64,000 nucleotides of DNA from Bacillota bacterium (GTDB lineage Bacteria; Bacillota; Clostridia; Acetivibrionales; Acetivibrionaceae), in assembly GCA_023398495.1 (NCBI GenBank), contig JAEWSG010000013.1:79024-143023 (forward strand), in the 5' to 3' direction. The notes beneath the pieces are model-generated. The model did not search any database. It had not been told where the DNA came from and saw nothing but the letters and a program-made list of their open reading frames with translations. Position numbers and translations under genes: made by a program. Below, one piece after another: positions 35,256-43,563 of the stretch (positions are counted from its first letter, which is position 1; each line of letters opens with the position of its first letter).

Positions 35256-35789
35256 ATGAAGCATCAAGACGTTATAATAGCAGGGTTTGGTGGCCAGGGT
35301 ATACTTTCGGCAGGGAGAATTCTTGCTTATGCAGGTATGCTTGAAAACAGAAATGTATCATGGCTTCCTTCTTATGGACCTGAAATGAGAGGCGGTACTG
35401 CAAACTGTAGTGTAATTATATCGGAAGAAACGGTGGGTTCACCCATTATAAATACTGCCACATCACTCATTGTTATGAATGGTCCTTCCCTTGAGAAATT
35501 TGAAAGTATGGTAAGCAGTGGAGGAGTTATTATTACAGACAGTTCCTTAGTAGAAAAGATTCCTGGAAGGAAGGATGTTACTGTTCACCGAGTGCCGGCT
35601 ACAAAGACCGCACTTGATATGGGTAATGGTACTTTTGCAACTATTATTTTGTTAGGTAAGTTGATTGCAGCAACAAATATTATATCTAAGGACACGTTTG
35701 CTCAAGCACTGAAAAAGACTCTTCCAGCCAAGAAACACTATATGATACCTGAAGAAATAAAAGCATTAGAGTTTGGAATGGAGTTTTAG
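35256..35789 (+). CDS. korC: 2-oxoacid:ferredoxin oxidoreductase gamma subunit
   Basis: Gamma subunit of 177 residues with IIAGFGGQGILSAGRILAYA, SWLPSYGPEMRGGTANCSV and the ending KKHYMIPEEIKALEFG. GGAGGTG lies 9 nt before the ATG and korB ends 6 nt upstream. Last gene of the kor operon; a terminator follows. Confidence 0.93.
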   Translation: MKHQDVIIAGFGGQGILSAGRILAYAGMLENRNVSWLPSYGPEMRGGTANCSVIISEETVGSPIINTATSLIVMNGPSLEKFESMVSSGGVIITDSSLVEKIPGRKDVTVHRVPATKTALDMGNGTFATIILLGKLIAATNIISKDTFAQALKKTLPAKKHYMIPEEIKALEFGMEF

Positions 35790-35802
35790 TTACACATATA
35801 GA

Positions 35803-35835
35803 AAGGGTTGCATCCATATGGTTGCAACCCTTTTA
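35803..35835. terminator. Terminator between the converging korC and glnN genes
   Basis: AAAGGGTTGCA (35803-35813) pairs with TGCAACCCTTT (35824-35834). T-run short on the plus strand and weaker on the minus strand. Confidence 0.78.
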
Positions 35836-35853
35836 GTATATAGAGATTTCAAT

Positions 35854-37968
35854 TTATATGCTGAATAGTAATTTGCCATAAGTCGGAAATGGCCATATTT
35901 TTTCATCAACAATAGTTTCAAGCTTATCTGCTACAGACCTCAAATCATTCATCTTCATAAATACAATATCCCTGTACATAACAGCATGATCGTAGGTGTC
36001 ACCTTTAAATTCGGCAGCATCTGATACAGCTTTTTCAAGTGAAGCGATATTCTTCTTGATTTGTGCTAATAGCGAAGAAACTTCTTCAAGAAGTTCTGAT
36101 TGGGCACTAATATCTACCTTCAAACCAGTTGCTTGGATAGAATTGATTACACTTGCAATATTTCCTGTAAAGCTAATAACAGCAGGTAAGATTTGGCGTT
36201 TTGCCATATCCAGCATTGTGAGTGCTTCTATGTTTATTGTCTTTATATATGCTTCCAAATTTATTTCATATCTGGAGTGAAGTTCGGTTTTAGTTAATAC
36301 GCCATGTTTTTCAAAGACCTTAACATTCTTTTCTAAGGTAAGGGCTTTTGTTGCTTCAACTGTCGACTTTATGTTTGGAAGACCTCTTTTTTCAGCTTCT
36401 TGTACCCAGTCTTCGCAATAATTATTTCCGTTGAATATTACTTTCTTATGTTTTGAAACTAATTCTTTCAGCAACAATTGTACTTCGGTATTAAAATCTT
36501 CAGCTTTTTCAAGACGGTCTGCAATTTCACTTAGAACCTCGGCGATTATTGTATTAAGTACAAAATTCGCACCTGATATTGAGCCAGAAGATGGAACCAT
36601 TCTGAACTCGAATTTATTTCCTGTAAAAGCAAAAGGTGAAGTTCTGTTTCTATCAGTGGCATCTTTAGGTAGGGTAGGAAGAGTGTTAACTCCTATTTTT
36701 AGTTCTCCACCTTGTATGAAGGATTTTGCGCCACCGTTTTCTATTTGCTCAAGGATATCTGTAAGCTGGTCACCGAGGAAAATTGAAATAATGGCGGGTG
36801 GTGCTTCATTTGCCCCAAGACGGTGGTCATTGCCAGCGTTTGCAGCAGAAGCCCTAAGCATTTCCGGATATTCGTCTACAGCCTTTACCACTGCACAAAG
36901 GAATACAAGGAATTGTGCATTTTCATGAGGTGTATTTCCTGGGTCAAGAAGGTTTTGGCCATCGTTTGTACTCATTGACCAGTTATTATGCTTTCCTGAA
37001 CCATTAACTCCTGCAAAAGGCTTTTCATGTAGCAGACATACAAGACCATGCCTTAATGCTACTTTTTTTAATGTATCCATAATTATGTGATTATGGTCGG
37101 TTGCAACATTAGTTGTTCCGAATATTGGTGCTAATTCATGCTGTGCAGGAGCAACCTCATTGTGTTTTGTTTTGGCAGATACTCCTAATTTCCAAAGTTC
37201 CTGATCCAATTCCTTCATGAAAGCTGAAATTCTTTCTTTAAGAGCACCATAATAGTGGTCTTCCATTTCCTGACCTTTTGGTGGTTTTGCACCGAATAGA
37301 GTTCTTCCTGAATAAATAAGGTCTTTGCGTTGATCAAAAAGTTCTTTGTCCACAAGGAAATATTCCTGTTCAGGTCCAACTGTCGTTATTACTCTGGTAG
37401 TCGTAGTGTTTCCAAATACTCTTAGAATACGAAGTGCTTGTTTTGATATTACTTCCATTGATCTTAAAAGAGGTGTTTTTTTGTCTAATACTTCACCTGT
37501 GTAAGAGCAGAAAGCGGTTGGAATGTATAAGGTGTTGTCTTTAATAAATGCAGGAGATGTGCAGTCCCAGGCGGTATAACCCCTTGCTTCAAAGGTAGCT
37601 CTAAGTCCTCCTGATGGGAAGGAAGAAGCATCAGGTTCGCCCTTTATCAACTCTTTACCTGAAAACTCCATTATAACTTTTCCGTCATCTGTTGGTGATA
37701 TAAAGGAGTCGTGTTTTTCTGCAGTGATACCTGTCATTGGTTGGAACCAGTGAGTGTAATGAGTTGCTCCCTTTTCTATAGCCCAATCTTTCATAGCATT
37801 TGCAACAACTTCTGCAATTTGTGGAAGAAGCGGTGTACCCTCATTTATTGTTTTCTTTAAAGCTTTGTAAGTTGGTTTTGGAAGACGTTCCCTCATTGTT
37901 GCATCATTAAAAACTCTTGAACCAAATACTTCTGTAAGAGAATGTGTTTGTAAATCCAAGTTGGACAT
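35854..37968 (-). CDS. glnN: Glutamine synthetase type III
   Basis: GSIII of 704 residues, the long form found in Bacteroidetes, cyanobacteria and clostridia; it makes glutamine from glutamate and ammonia with ATP. Family markers: the N-terminal GSIII region (FGSRVFNDATMRERLPKPTYKAL), THWFQPMTG with EKHDSF, TVGPEQEYFLVD, KHNEVAPAQHELAPIF, the NGSGKHNNWS ATP/glutamate segment and NAGNDHRLGANEAPPA. AAAGGGG lies 8 nt before the ATG. Its upstream region holds three palindromes that may belong to its leader. Confidence 0.95.
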   Translation of the reverse strand: MSNLDLQTHSLTEVFGSRVFNDATMRERLPKPTYKALKKTINEGTPLLPQIAEVVANAMKDWAIEKGATHYTHWFQPMTGITAEKHDSFISPTDDGKVIMEFSGKELIKGEPDASSFPSGGLRATFEARGYTAWDCTSPAFIKDNTLYIPTAFCSYTGEVLDKKTPLLRSMEVISKQALRILRVFGNTTTTRVITTVGPEQEYFLVDKELFDQRKDLIYSGRTLFGAKPPKGQEMEDHYYGALKERISAFMKELDQELWKLGVSAKTKHNEVAPAQHELAPIFGTTNVATDHNHIIMDTLKKVALRHGLVCLLHEKPFAGVNGSGKHNNWSMSTNDGQNLLDPGNTPHENAQFLVFLCAVVKAVDEYPEMLRASAANAGNDHRLGANEAPPAIISIFLGDQLTDILEQIENGGAKSFIQGGELKIGVNTLPTLPKDATDRNRTSPFAFTGNKFEFRMVPSSGSISGANFVLNTIIAEVLSEIADRLEKAEDFNTEVQLLLKELVSKHKKVIFNGNNYCEDWVQEAEKRGLPNIKSTVEATKALTLEKNVKVFEKHGVLTKTELHSRYEINLEAYIKTINIEALTMLDMAKRQILPAVISFTGNIASVINSIQATGLKVDISAQSELLEEVSSLLAQIKKNIASLEKAVSDAAEFKGDTYDHAVMYRDIVFMKMNDLRSVADKLETIVDEKIWPFPTYGKLLFSI

Positions 37969-38109
37969 TTAGAAATCCCCTTTCAATATTAATTAATATA
38001 AATCTCATATATACTTTTCTTCTCAAAAAGTTTGCTTTTTAACAAACTTTTTCGGTGTGTTTTTAAGTAGTTAGGGAATAGCTGAAGTTATATTTTCAGA
38101 ATTCCTAGT

Positions 38110-38145
38110 GCTGATTAATAAAATTTTAGAATTTTATTAATCAGC
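38110..38145. repeat. Perfect hairpin, 16-bp arms with 4-nt loop
   Basis: GCTGATTAATAAAATT, loop TTAG, then the exact complement. CCTA and TAGG flank it imperfectly. Confidence 0.9.
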
Positions 38146-38159
38146 AGAAAACATAGGAT

Positions 38160-38207
38160 GTGCATTTTACATAATTCATTTCTAGAAATGAATTATGTAA
38201 AATGCAC
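38160..38207. repeat. Perfect 48-bp palindrome without loop
   Basis: Left arm of 24 bp starts GTGCATTTTACATAATTC and continues to CTAG at the centre; the right arm is its exact complement. No T-run follows on either strand. Confidence 0.92.
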
Positions 38208-38406
38208 TAGATATAATAAAAGAGCGTATCAAAAAAGCTCTGAAACGCCCCAGTTCTTCAAGTAAGAAACACTTATCGACACTTATAAACACAATGGTTC
38301 TAAGTCAAAAAGCTTTAATGCATTATCTATTATATAATAATGTGTTTCTTGCTAAAATGCAAGATATAATTTTTACAATTTCAAAAAACTTCTTTCCAAG
38401 GCAATG

Positions 38407-38727
38407 CTAAACTTGTGCACTAGATAGTTTTTTGGTGGAAATATACTCCACTTCTTCATCTGTATAACTTTTAAATATATGACCATGCATAAAATTCGAA
38501 TCAAGATTGCCTTCGATTTTGTGGATGTGCCCATTATCTGTTTTTATCGGCAAGCCTGTATATCCTGTATAGTAGTGTGAGTGCCCATTGTAGGACGAGA
38601 CACCAAAGAAAGTATGAATATGAAATACTTCTATTCCTATCATGTTATCTGAAATACCGGTTATTTTATGTTTGTGTCCCTTGAAAGTTTTAGATTCAAA
38701 TTTATACTTATGCAAGTGAGAGTACAT
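38407..38727 (-). CDS. YmaF-family protein, His-rich
   Basis: Protein of 106 residues with repeated H-x-H pairs (HLHKY, GHKHKITG, FHIHTFFG, GHSHYYTGYTG, GHIHKIEG, MHGHIF), the pattern of Bacillus subtilis YmaF. The His spacing suggests metal binding, but the role is unknown. I take the ATG at 38727 because GGAGG lies 6 nt upstream; the longer frame begins in AT-rich DNA with a hydrophobic stretch of poor quality. Confidence 0.75.
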   Translation of the reverse strand: MYSHLHKYKFESKTFKGHKHKITGISDNMIGIEVFHIHTFFGVSSYNGHSHYYTGYTGLPIKTDNGHIHKIEGNLDSNFMHGHIFKSYTDEEVEYISTKKLSSAQV

Positions 38728-38931
38728 AAAAAACCTCCTTATAAAAAACATAAAGTAATTTAAATTCATCAAAAAAAAAGCTCTTACTTTGAATAACGAA
38801 AAAAATGATTTAATAGCATCTTACAATGGGGAACAGGAAGTTGTTTTTTTCGTTATTTCTATGATATTTATAATTTGCACAAAAAGGCTATTTTTATTAA
38901 TCCAATTATTGCATTAAGCGATGACAGAATT

Positions 38932-38972
38932 ATATTGAACGCGATAAAGATTTTATATTGTGCTTCAATTTC
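38932..38972 (+). repeat. Two-hairpin repeat, first half only
   Basis: TATTGAACGCGATAAAGATT at the left and GTGCTTCAATTTCC at the right; the second hairpin is replaced by the LCP gene terminator. Confidence 0.75.
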
Positions 38973-38975
38973 CAA

Positions 38976-39012
38976 CAAAAAAGCTCACTTGAGGTTTAGC
39001 TCAGGCAAGCTT
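38976..39012 (-). terminator. Intrinsic terminator of the LCP gene
   Basis: On the minus strand AAGCTTGCCTGAG pairs with CTCAAGTGAGCTT (two G-T pairs, one mismatch), followed by TTTT. Confidence 0.75.
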
Positions 39013-39019
39013 AGTTTTT

Positions 39020-40105
39020 TTATTCAATAAATATAAAATATGATCCCTTCATCATTTTTGACTTTCCATTTAAAGTAATACTTTCAATTTCATATTTCTT
39101 TGATATAGTGTCTTTTGCATAACCGAGATAAGATGTTAATAAATCTCCTACTCCTATACTGTGTTTAAGATTCTTGCTAAGTGTATCTATAAGTCCTGGA
39201 AGTTTATCAATATTTGATATTGTTCCATGCTGTTTAATAAAAGCTTTAATGAACTTTATCTGATTGTTTTTCCGTTCAATATCGCCGATTTGGAAGGGCT
39301 CGTTTTTAGAGTTATAGCCCTGTCTGAATCGGACGAAACCTTCTGCCTCTCTTCCGTTTAATTGCTGCATTCCTTTTGATATATGGATCGAAAGGTCCTG
39401 AAAGGGGTCATCGTAGTTCATATCATAAGGTACTTCCAAATCAACGCCTCCGAACAGATCAACCAGTTGAACAAAGCCTTCCGGATTTATTTTTACGTAA
39501 TCATCTACTTCTATACCAAATTTCTCTTTTATAACATCGGAGAGGAAATTCATTGAATAAGGTGCGAATTTCCCTTCGTGTTTCAAGTAGGGACCAATAT
39601 TGTGTGCACAATTTATCTTGTAAAAGCCTGGGTTGTTTGCTTTACCGTGGAGTTCAAGGTAGTGTCTTACTTTTTCATTGTAATCGATGTGAAGATCCCT
39701 TGGGATCATAACCAGTTTTAATTTTTCACTTTTTTTATCAATGCTTAAAATACCAATGGTGTCATAAAGTCCGGTAAGTTTGTCAGAGCCTACAAATAAT
39801 ATATTTTTACTCCCTTTTTCGACCAATTGTTTGGAATATACTTTTTCATTTGTAAGTCCGGGAATGGAGTCATAGTCAATCTCACCGGGTGTTGGAACTA
39901 TGGAAGGTTCAGGTATGTAATGAGAATTTCTCTCAGTGATATCAATGGGATCAATTGTGGGCTGACTTGCATATGTACTTATTGCTACTGTTTCGTCTTC
40001 GCCCAATATGCCTAATTTGCCAAGAACAAGTACCGAAATTGTTATAATAACAAAAACACATAACCATATAAGTAAATTCCTTCTAAATACATTTTTTGAT
40101 TTCAT
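39020..40105 (-). CDS. LytR-CpsA-Psr (LCP) family cell-wall glycopolymer transferase
   Basis: Membrane-anchored enzyme of 361 residues that attaches teichoic-acid-like or other glycopolymers from a polyprenyl carrier to peptidoglycan. One N-terminal helix (about 10-32) is followed by the external LCP domain: NILFVGSDK, the DTIGILSIDKKSEKLKLVMIPRDLHIDY stretch with its Asp and Arg pyrophosphate contacts, the VQLVDLFGGVDLEVPYDM segment and GREAEGFVRFRQGYN with conserved Arg residues. GAGGAG lies 6 nt before the ATG. Confidence 0.93.
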   Translation of the reverse strand: MKSKNVFRRNLLIWLCVFVIITISVLVLGKLGILGEDETVAISTYASQPTIDPIDITERNSHYIPEPSIVPTPGEIDYDSIPGLTNEKVYSKQLVEKGSKNILFVGSDKLTGLYDTIGILSIDKKSEKLKLVMIPRDLHIDYNEKVRHYLELHGKANNPGFYKINCAHNIGPYLKHEGKFAPYSMNFLSDVIKEKFGIEVDDYVKINPEGFVQLVDLFGGVDLEVPYDMNYDDPFQDLSIHISKGMQQLNGREAEGFVRFRQGYNSKNEPFQIGDIERKNNQIKFIKAFIKQHGTISNIDKLPGLIDTLSKNLKHSIGVGDLLTSYLGYAKDTISKKYEIESITLNGKSKMMKGSYFIFIE

Positions 40106-40150
40106 GTTACTCTCCTCTTGTACCCTAAATTAATCTAATAATTGTATTTA

Positions 40151-40249
40151 GGCTATTTCAAAAAATAACCTATACAACATTAAGGTCAACAAGCCCATCA
40201 AATCAAATTTTTTGAAATGGCAATTGACTGGTTATTTTTTGGAATCACC
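40151..40249. mobile_element. 99-bp MITE with terminal inverted repeats and TTA duplication
   Basis: Left end GGCTATTTCAAAAAATAACC and right end (reverse strand) GGTGATTCCAAAAAATAACC agree at 17 of 20 positions. TTA stands on both sides (40148-40150 and 40250-40252). It has no coding capacity. A fragment of one end is at 9071-9114; related ends are at 7493-7544 and 44720-44773. Confidence 0.78.
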
Positions 40250-40347
40250 TTATTTTATTGGTTTCTAAAAATTTTGTATAACAATATTTTAACATACCTA
40301 CATTGGAATTCGAATAAAAACGACAAAATTTAAGAAAAACTTAATCT

Positions 40348-40454
40348 ATATTGAACGCGATAAAGATTTTACATCGTGCTTCAATTTCCTTAAGACAATA
40401 TCACGAAAATCAAATTTTCCAATATATAATCATTTTCGTGATCTGTATATATTA
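40348..40454 (+). repeat. Two-hairpin dispersed repeat, full copy
   Basis: Both stems present. The second stem has the variant ATCACGAAAAT/ATTTTCGTGAT, with the CG flipped relative to most copies, so the pairing is kept although bases differ; 15913-16016 shares this variant. Confidence 0.85.
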
Positions 40455-40531
40455 TAATATCGGAGTAACCAGTTACTGAGTTAATAAATGAAGGTGTGGA
40501 AATACTATACAGATAAAATTAAACAATAAAA

Positions 40532-40568
40532 AAAGGCACGGTAAAAACGGTTCGGTTTTTGTGCCTTT
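40532..40568 (-). terminator. Intrinsic terminator of the LytTR regulator operon
   Basis: AAAGGCAC (40532-40539) pairs with GTGCCTTT (40561-40568), with inner AAAAAC/GTTTTT; the minus strand continues with TTTTTTATTG. Confidence 0.85.
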
Positions 40569-40591
40569 CAAACTCTGGTTGATTATATTCT

Positions 40592-41344
40592 TTACCTTTC
40601 AAACATTTTCTGAAGTTCTTCATAACGTTCATGGGTTAGCAGAGCATCTTTATCAGTATTTTTTAACTTAACAATATAGGTCCAACGACCGTAAGGGAAA
40701 ATTTTATGGATCATAAGCAGATTTATGATATACGACTTATGACTTCTAAAGAAAGTCGTTCTGTCAAGACGTTCTTCAATCTCGGTTAAGCCATCGGAGG
40801 TTATATACTTTTCGTTGGTTGTGTATATTGCAGTGCTGCGATCCTCACGTTGGACAAGTATGATTTCGTCCATATTTATAAAACTTATACCATCTTTATT
40901 TTTGATGACAAGTTTTTCTAGAGCTTTATTAAGTGTTCCTATTTGTTTTACAGGTTGTTTGTTGAGCTTTGAAGATAGACTTTTTATTCTTTCAAGGGTT
41001 TGGTTAACTCTTTCAAGCTTAAAAGGCTTGACCAGATAATCAAAGGCGTACAATTCAAAGGCGTCGGACATGTACTCATCATGTGCAGTTGCAAATACTA
41101 TAATTGTTTTGGGATTGATGTCCATAATCCTTTTTGCACACTCAATACCGGTTAAAAAAGGCATTTCAACATCCATAAAAATCACATCTGGTTTTAATGA
41201 TTCAGAAAAGCAGAAGGCGGCATTTCCGTCTTCTGCTTCACCTATAAGCTCAAAACCTCCAACTTTTGATAATGCTTTTTTTAGGACAAGCCTCATTCCA
41301 GCGTCATCATCAGCAATTAAAACTCTGAGATTCAAACTTACCAC
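40592..41344 (-). CDS. Response regulator with LytTR DNA-binding domain
   Basis: Regulator of 250 residues. The receiver domain (about 5-125) shows the acidic ADDD, the phosphate acceptor Asp in VIFMDVEMPFLTG, the Thr/Ala of FATAHDEY and the Lys of DYLVKPF. The LytTR domain (about 148-250) shows ILVQREDRSTAIYT, LTEIEERL and FFRSHKSYIINL. The start (GTG 41344) overlaps the stop of the upstream gene; a TTG at 41335 is possible. The GHKL kinase at 43564-44433, three genes upstream on the same strand, is its likely partner. Confidence 0.9.
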   Translation of the reverse strand: MVSLNLRVLIADDDAGMRLVLKKALSKVGGFELIGEAEDGNAAFCFSESLKPDVIFMDVEMPFLTGIECAKRIMDINPKTIIVFATAHDEYMSDAFELYAFDYLVKPFKLERVNQTLERIKSLSSKLNKQPVKQIGTLNKALEKLVIKNKDGISFINMDEIILVQREDRSTAIYTTNEKYITSDGLTEIEERLDRTTFFRSHKSYIINLLMIHKIFPYGRWTYIVKLKNTDKDALLTHERYEELQKMFER

Positions 41345-41844
41345 CGACCCCTTCTGAGTGCTTTTGGTCTACCTAGGATTTCCGAAAATACCAAGCCTCT
41401 CAGAATATCTTCGCTGTCCAAATCCGAGAAGTCAAGTAAGCTAGTTTGGGGTGGAGGAGTTGGTAGTGTTTGATTGCTTGTGTTTTGCTTTTGTTTTTTT
41501 GGTACAGATCTGTCTTGAAGACCTTGGGAACTTCTAGAGCCTTCTGAACTCTGAGTGCCTTCCGAACTATGAGCACCTTCTGAACCGTTAGAGCCTTCAG
41601 TTGACAAAAATCCTTTGTAAGAGGGAAGAACCTCGTGACCATCAGCCCCTTCCTGATACCTACTGGTGTTTTGCTGACCAAGCCTTGGATCAGCCTTATT
41701 CTGAAGCTGTCTATTTGTCGAAGTTGATGAGGTAGACCTGTTTTGAACAGGTCTGCCTTGAATAGATCTATTTGAATAAGCTGGGGATCTGTTTGAAGTT
41801 TTAGGGTAATTGTTGCTATTTGGATTATATCTATAATCACTCAT
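41338..41844 (-). CDS. Hypothetical protein, disordered, Ser/Gln/Asn-rich with SEG repeats
   Basis: Protein of 168 residues that I do not recognise. It has no membrane helix or signal. Residues 1-60 are rich in Asn, Ser, Arg and Gln; residues about 83-108 repeat a five- to six-residue unit (NGSEG, HSSEG, QSSEG, RSSQG). The last 30 residues (DLDSEDILRGLVFSEILGRP, ending RRGRW) look folded and basic. It overlaps the regulator start by 7 nt and follows floA by 13 nt, so it is translated with them. GGAGC lies upstream of the ATG. The C-terminal end may be a docking peptide, which is only a guess. Confidence 0.7.
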   Translation of the reverse strand: MSDYRYNPNSNNYPKTSNRSPAYSNRSIQGRPVQNRSTSSTSTNRQLQNKADPRLGQQNTSRYQEGADGHEVLPSYKGFLSTEGSNGSEGAHSSEGTQSSEGSRSSQGLQDRSVPKKQKQNTSNQTLPTPPPQTSLLDFSDLDSEDILRGLVFSEILGRPKALRRGRW

Positions 41845-41857
41845 AATCTACAGCTCC

Positions 41858-42856
41858 TTAAGGTTTCTTTTCTATTGAAGAACCATCACCTTTGCCTGCC
41901 TTCGATATGGAATCTCTCATTTGTGTGTCTGCAATTACATTCTGCATGTTGTAATAGTCCATGACACCAAGTTTGCCTTCACGAAGTGCAGAAGCCATTG
42001 CTTTTGGTACTTCTGATTCAGCCTCAACAACCTTTGCTCTCATTTCCTGAACCATAGCTTTCATTTCCTGTTCTTTTGCAACGGCCATAGCTCTTCTTTC
42101 TTCTGCTTTTGCCTGTGCTATTCTCTTGTCAGCTTCAGCTTGGTCTGTCTGGAGTTGTGCACCTATATTTCTTCCAACATCTATGTCGGCAATATCGATT
42201 GAAAGGATTTCGAAAGCAGTACCGGCATCAAGACCCTTGCTCAGTACTGTTTTTGATATTGCATCAGGATTCTCCAGAACACTTTTGTGATTGTCTGCTG
42301 AACCAACGGTTGTAACAACACCTTCACCGACACGGGCAATAATGGTTTGTTCACCGGCACCACCGACCAATCGGTCTATGTTTGCCCTTACTGTTACTCT
42401 GGCTTTTGCCCTGAGTTCAATACCGTCTTTAGCTATTGCAGCTATAATAGGTGTTTCAATTACCTTTGGATTAACACTCATCTGAACTGCTTCCAAAACA
42501 TCTCTTCCTGCCAAGTCTATTGCAGCAGCTCTTTCAAATTCCAATGGTATATTTGCTCTCTGTGCGGCAATAAGTGCATTTACAACTCTATCCACGTTAC
42601 CGCCTGCAAGGTAGTGAGCTTCCAGTTTGTTTATTGATACGGTAAGACCTGCTTTTGTTGCTTTGATCAATGGGTTTACGATTCTTGATGGAACAACCCT
42701 TCTTAATCTCATACCCACAAGGGTGAAAATACCTACGTGTACATTGGCTGCAAATGCCGATATCCACAATCCTACAGGAATAAATGAGAAAAAGAATGAG
42801 ATAAATACAATTATTGCACCTATAGCTACAAGAATTAATAATGGATTTGCTGGCAT
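41858..42856 (-). CDS. floA: Flotillin-like membrane scaffold protein FloA
   Basis: FloA (YqfA family) of 332 residues, which organises functional membrane microdomains. An N-terminal hydrophobic hairpin (about 5-45) inserts in the membrane; the SPFH-like part follows (RVVPSRIVNPLIKATKAGLT, LEAHYLAGGNVDRVVNALIAA, GRDVLEAVQMSVNPKVIETP), then the Ala/Glu/Lys coiled coil (QTDQAEADKRIAQAKAEERR). The ending YYNMQNVIADTQMRDSI is typical. A CCCCTTT on the plus strand (AAAGGGG) marks the ribosome site. It stands with nfeD as in Bacillus. Confidence 0.96.
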   Translation of the reverse strand: MPANPLLILVAIGAIIVFISFFFSFIPVGLWISAFAANVHVGIFTLVGMRLRRVVPSRIVNPLIKATKAGLTVSINKLEAHYLAGGNVDRVVNALIAAQRANIPLEFERAAAIDLAGRDVLEAVQMSVNPKVIETPIIAAIAKDGIELRAKARVTVRANIDRLVGGAGEQTIIARVGEGVVTTVGSADNHKSVLENPDAISKTVLSKGLDAGTAFEILSIDIADIDVGRNIGAQLQTDQAEADKRIAQAKAEERRAMAVAKEQEMKAMVQEMRAKVVEAESEVPKAMASALREGKLGVMDYYNMQNVIADTQMRDSISKAGKGDGSSIEKKP

Positions 42857-42919
42857 AAAAATACCCCTTTCAAAATAATTTTAACTGCTTGATTAAAGGA
42901 CTGAATTAATTATTACATT

Positions 42920-43420
42920 TTACTTGATTTCTTTTACTACAATACGTCTTCCTTCTACTTTTATGACCTTAATTTTTGTGTCCTTTTGAATATACTCCGA
43001 TTCTGAAACAACGTCAAGTTTTACACCATCAAAATCTGCTGTTCCTGCTGGGCGTAAAATTGTTACTGCCTTTCCTTCTTTGCCGAGGAAGAAGTTTAAG
43101 TCTTCGGTTCCTTCAAAGCCCTGTTCCTTATTTAAAGAATCGGTCAATACCAGAGTTTTGGATAGTTTACCTTTGGTGGCGGAGTGAAGCACAAAGGTAA
43201 GGGCAATACCTAAAACAGCCAGAATTAAAATTATCAGAATAAATACATCATATGGATTTCTTGCTACCGATATTATTCCAAGTACAAGCAGTATAGTACC
43301 TGTTATACCTGGGGCTCCAAAACCCGGATGAAACATTTCAACTATCACAAGAATAAAGCCAAGTAGAAAGAAGATAGCTGCATAAAAATCAAAACTGGTA
43401 AAAAGTCCTATTAAGTCCAT
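42920..43420 (-). CDS. Short NfeD-family membrane protein
   Basis: NfeD-like protein of 166 residues: four hydrophobic helices (about 12-35, 38-52, 58-82) and a C-terminal OB-fold domain (LGKEGKAVTILRPAGTADFDG, ending IKVEGRRIVVKEI). It lacks the protease domain of long NfeD forms. Such proteins are co-encoded with flotillins and are thought to work with them in membrane domains. GGAGGTG lies just before the ATG; floA follows 63 nt later. Confidence 0.92.
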   Translation of the reverse strand: MDLIGLFTSFDFYAAIFFLLGFILVIVEMFHPGFGAPGITGTILLVLGIISVARNPYDVFILIILILAVLGIALTFVLHSATKGKLSKTLVLTDSLNKEQGFEGTEDLNFFLGKEGKAVTILRPAGTADFDGVKLDVVSESEYIQKDTKIKVIKVEGRRIVVKEIK

Positions 43421-43563
43421 GATAACACCTCCTTTTGGATTGACTATGAAAATTAATGTTTTTATCTATAGGTTAATTATATATATGTGAAAAGAAAAAT
43501 AAAACATGAGTTTTCTGTATTATACACCTTAAGGTCTGAATTGTCACTTTTAATGAATTAAAA

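Larger units (their letters stand above)
37969..38406. other. Palindrome-rich intergenic region upstream of glnN
   Basis: 438 bp between glnN and a YmaF-like gene on the same strand. It holds the stem AAAAAGTTTG/CAAACTTTTT (38025-38052), two near-perfect palindromes (38110-38145 and 38160-38207) and a weaker AGAGC/GCTCT stem near 38222-38243. No coding frame is seen. Confidence 0.65.
38728..39019. other. Intergenic region with repeat half-copy and terminator
   Basis: 292 bp. Contains the first half of the two-hairpin repeat (38932-38972) and the terminator of the LCP gene (38976-39012). The rest is AT-rich with nothing recognised. Confidence 0.55.
40106..40591. other. Intergenic region with a MITE and a full two-hairpin repeat
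   Basis: 486 bp between the LCP gene and the LytTR gene, both leftward. In order: MITE (40151-40249), AT-rich DNA, a two-hairpin repeat (40348-40454) and the LytTR-gene terminator (40532-40568). Nearly half of it is repeat. Confidence 0.7.

Noticed and set aside
38728..38772. Longer start for the YmaF-like protein
   Set aside because: Adds 15 hydrophobic residues without a ribosome site; the ATG at 38727 has GGAGG at good spacing.
41400..41840. Minus-strand frame of 146 aa overlapping the disordered protein gene
   Set aside because: Same strand, different frame as 41338-41844. The 168-aa frame has the better start, coding-like Ser/Gly/Glu repeats and overlaps the regulator start, so it was preferred.
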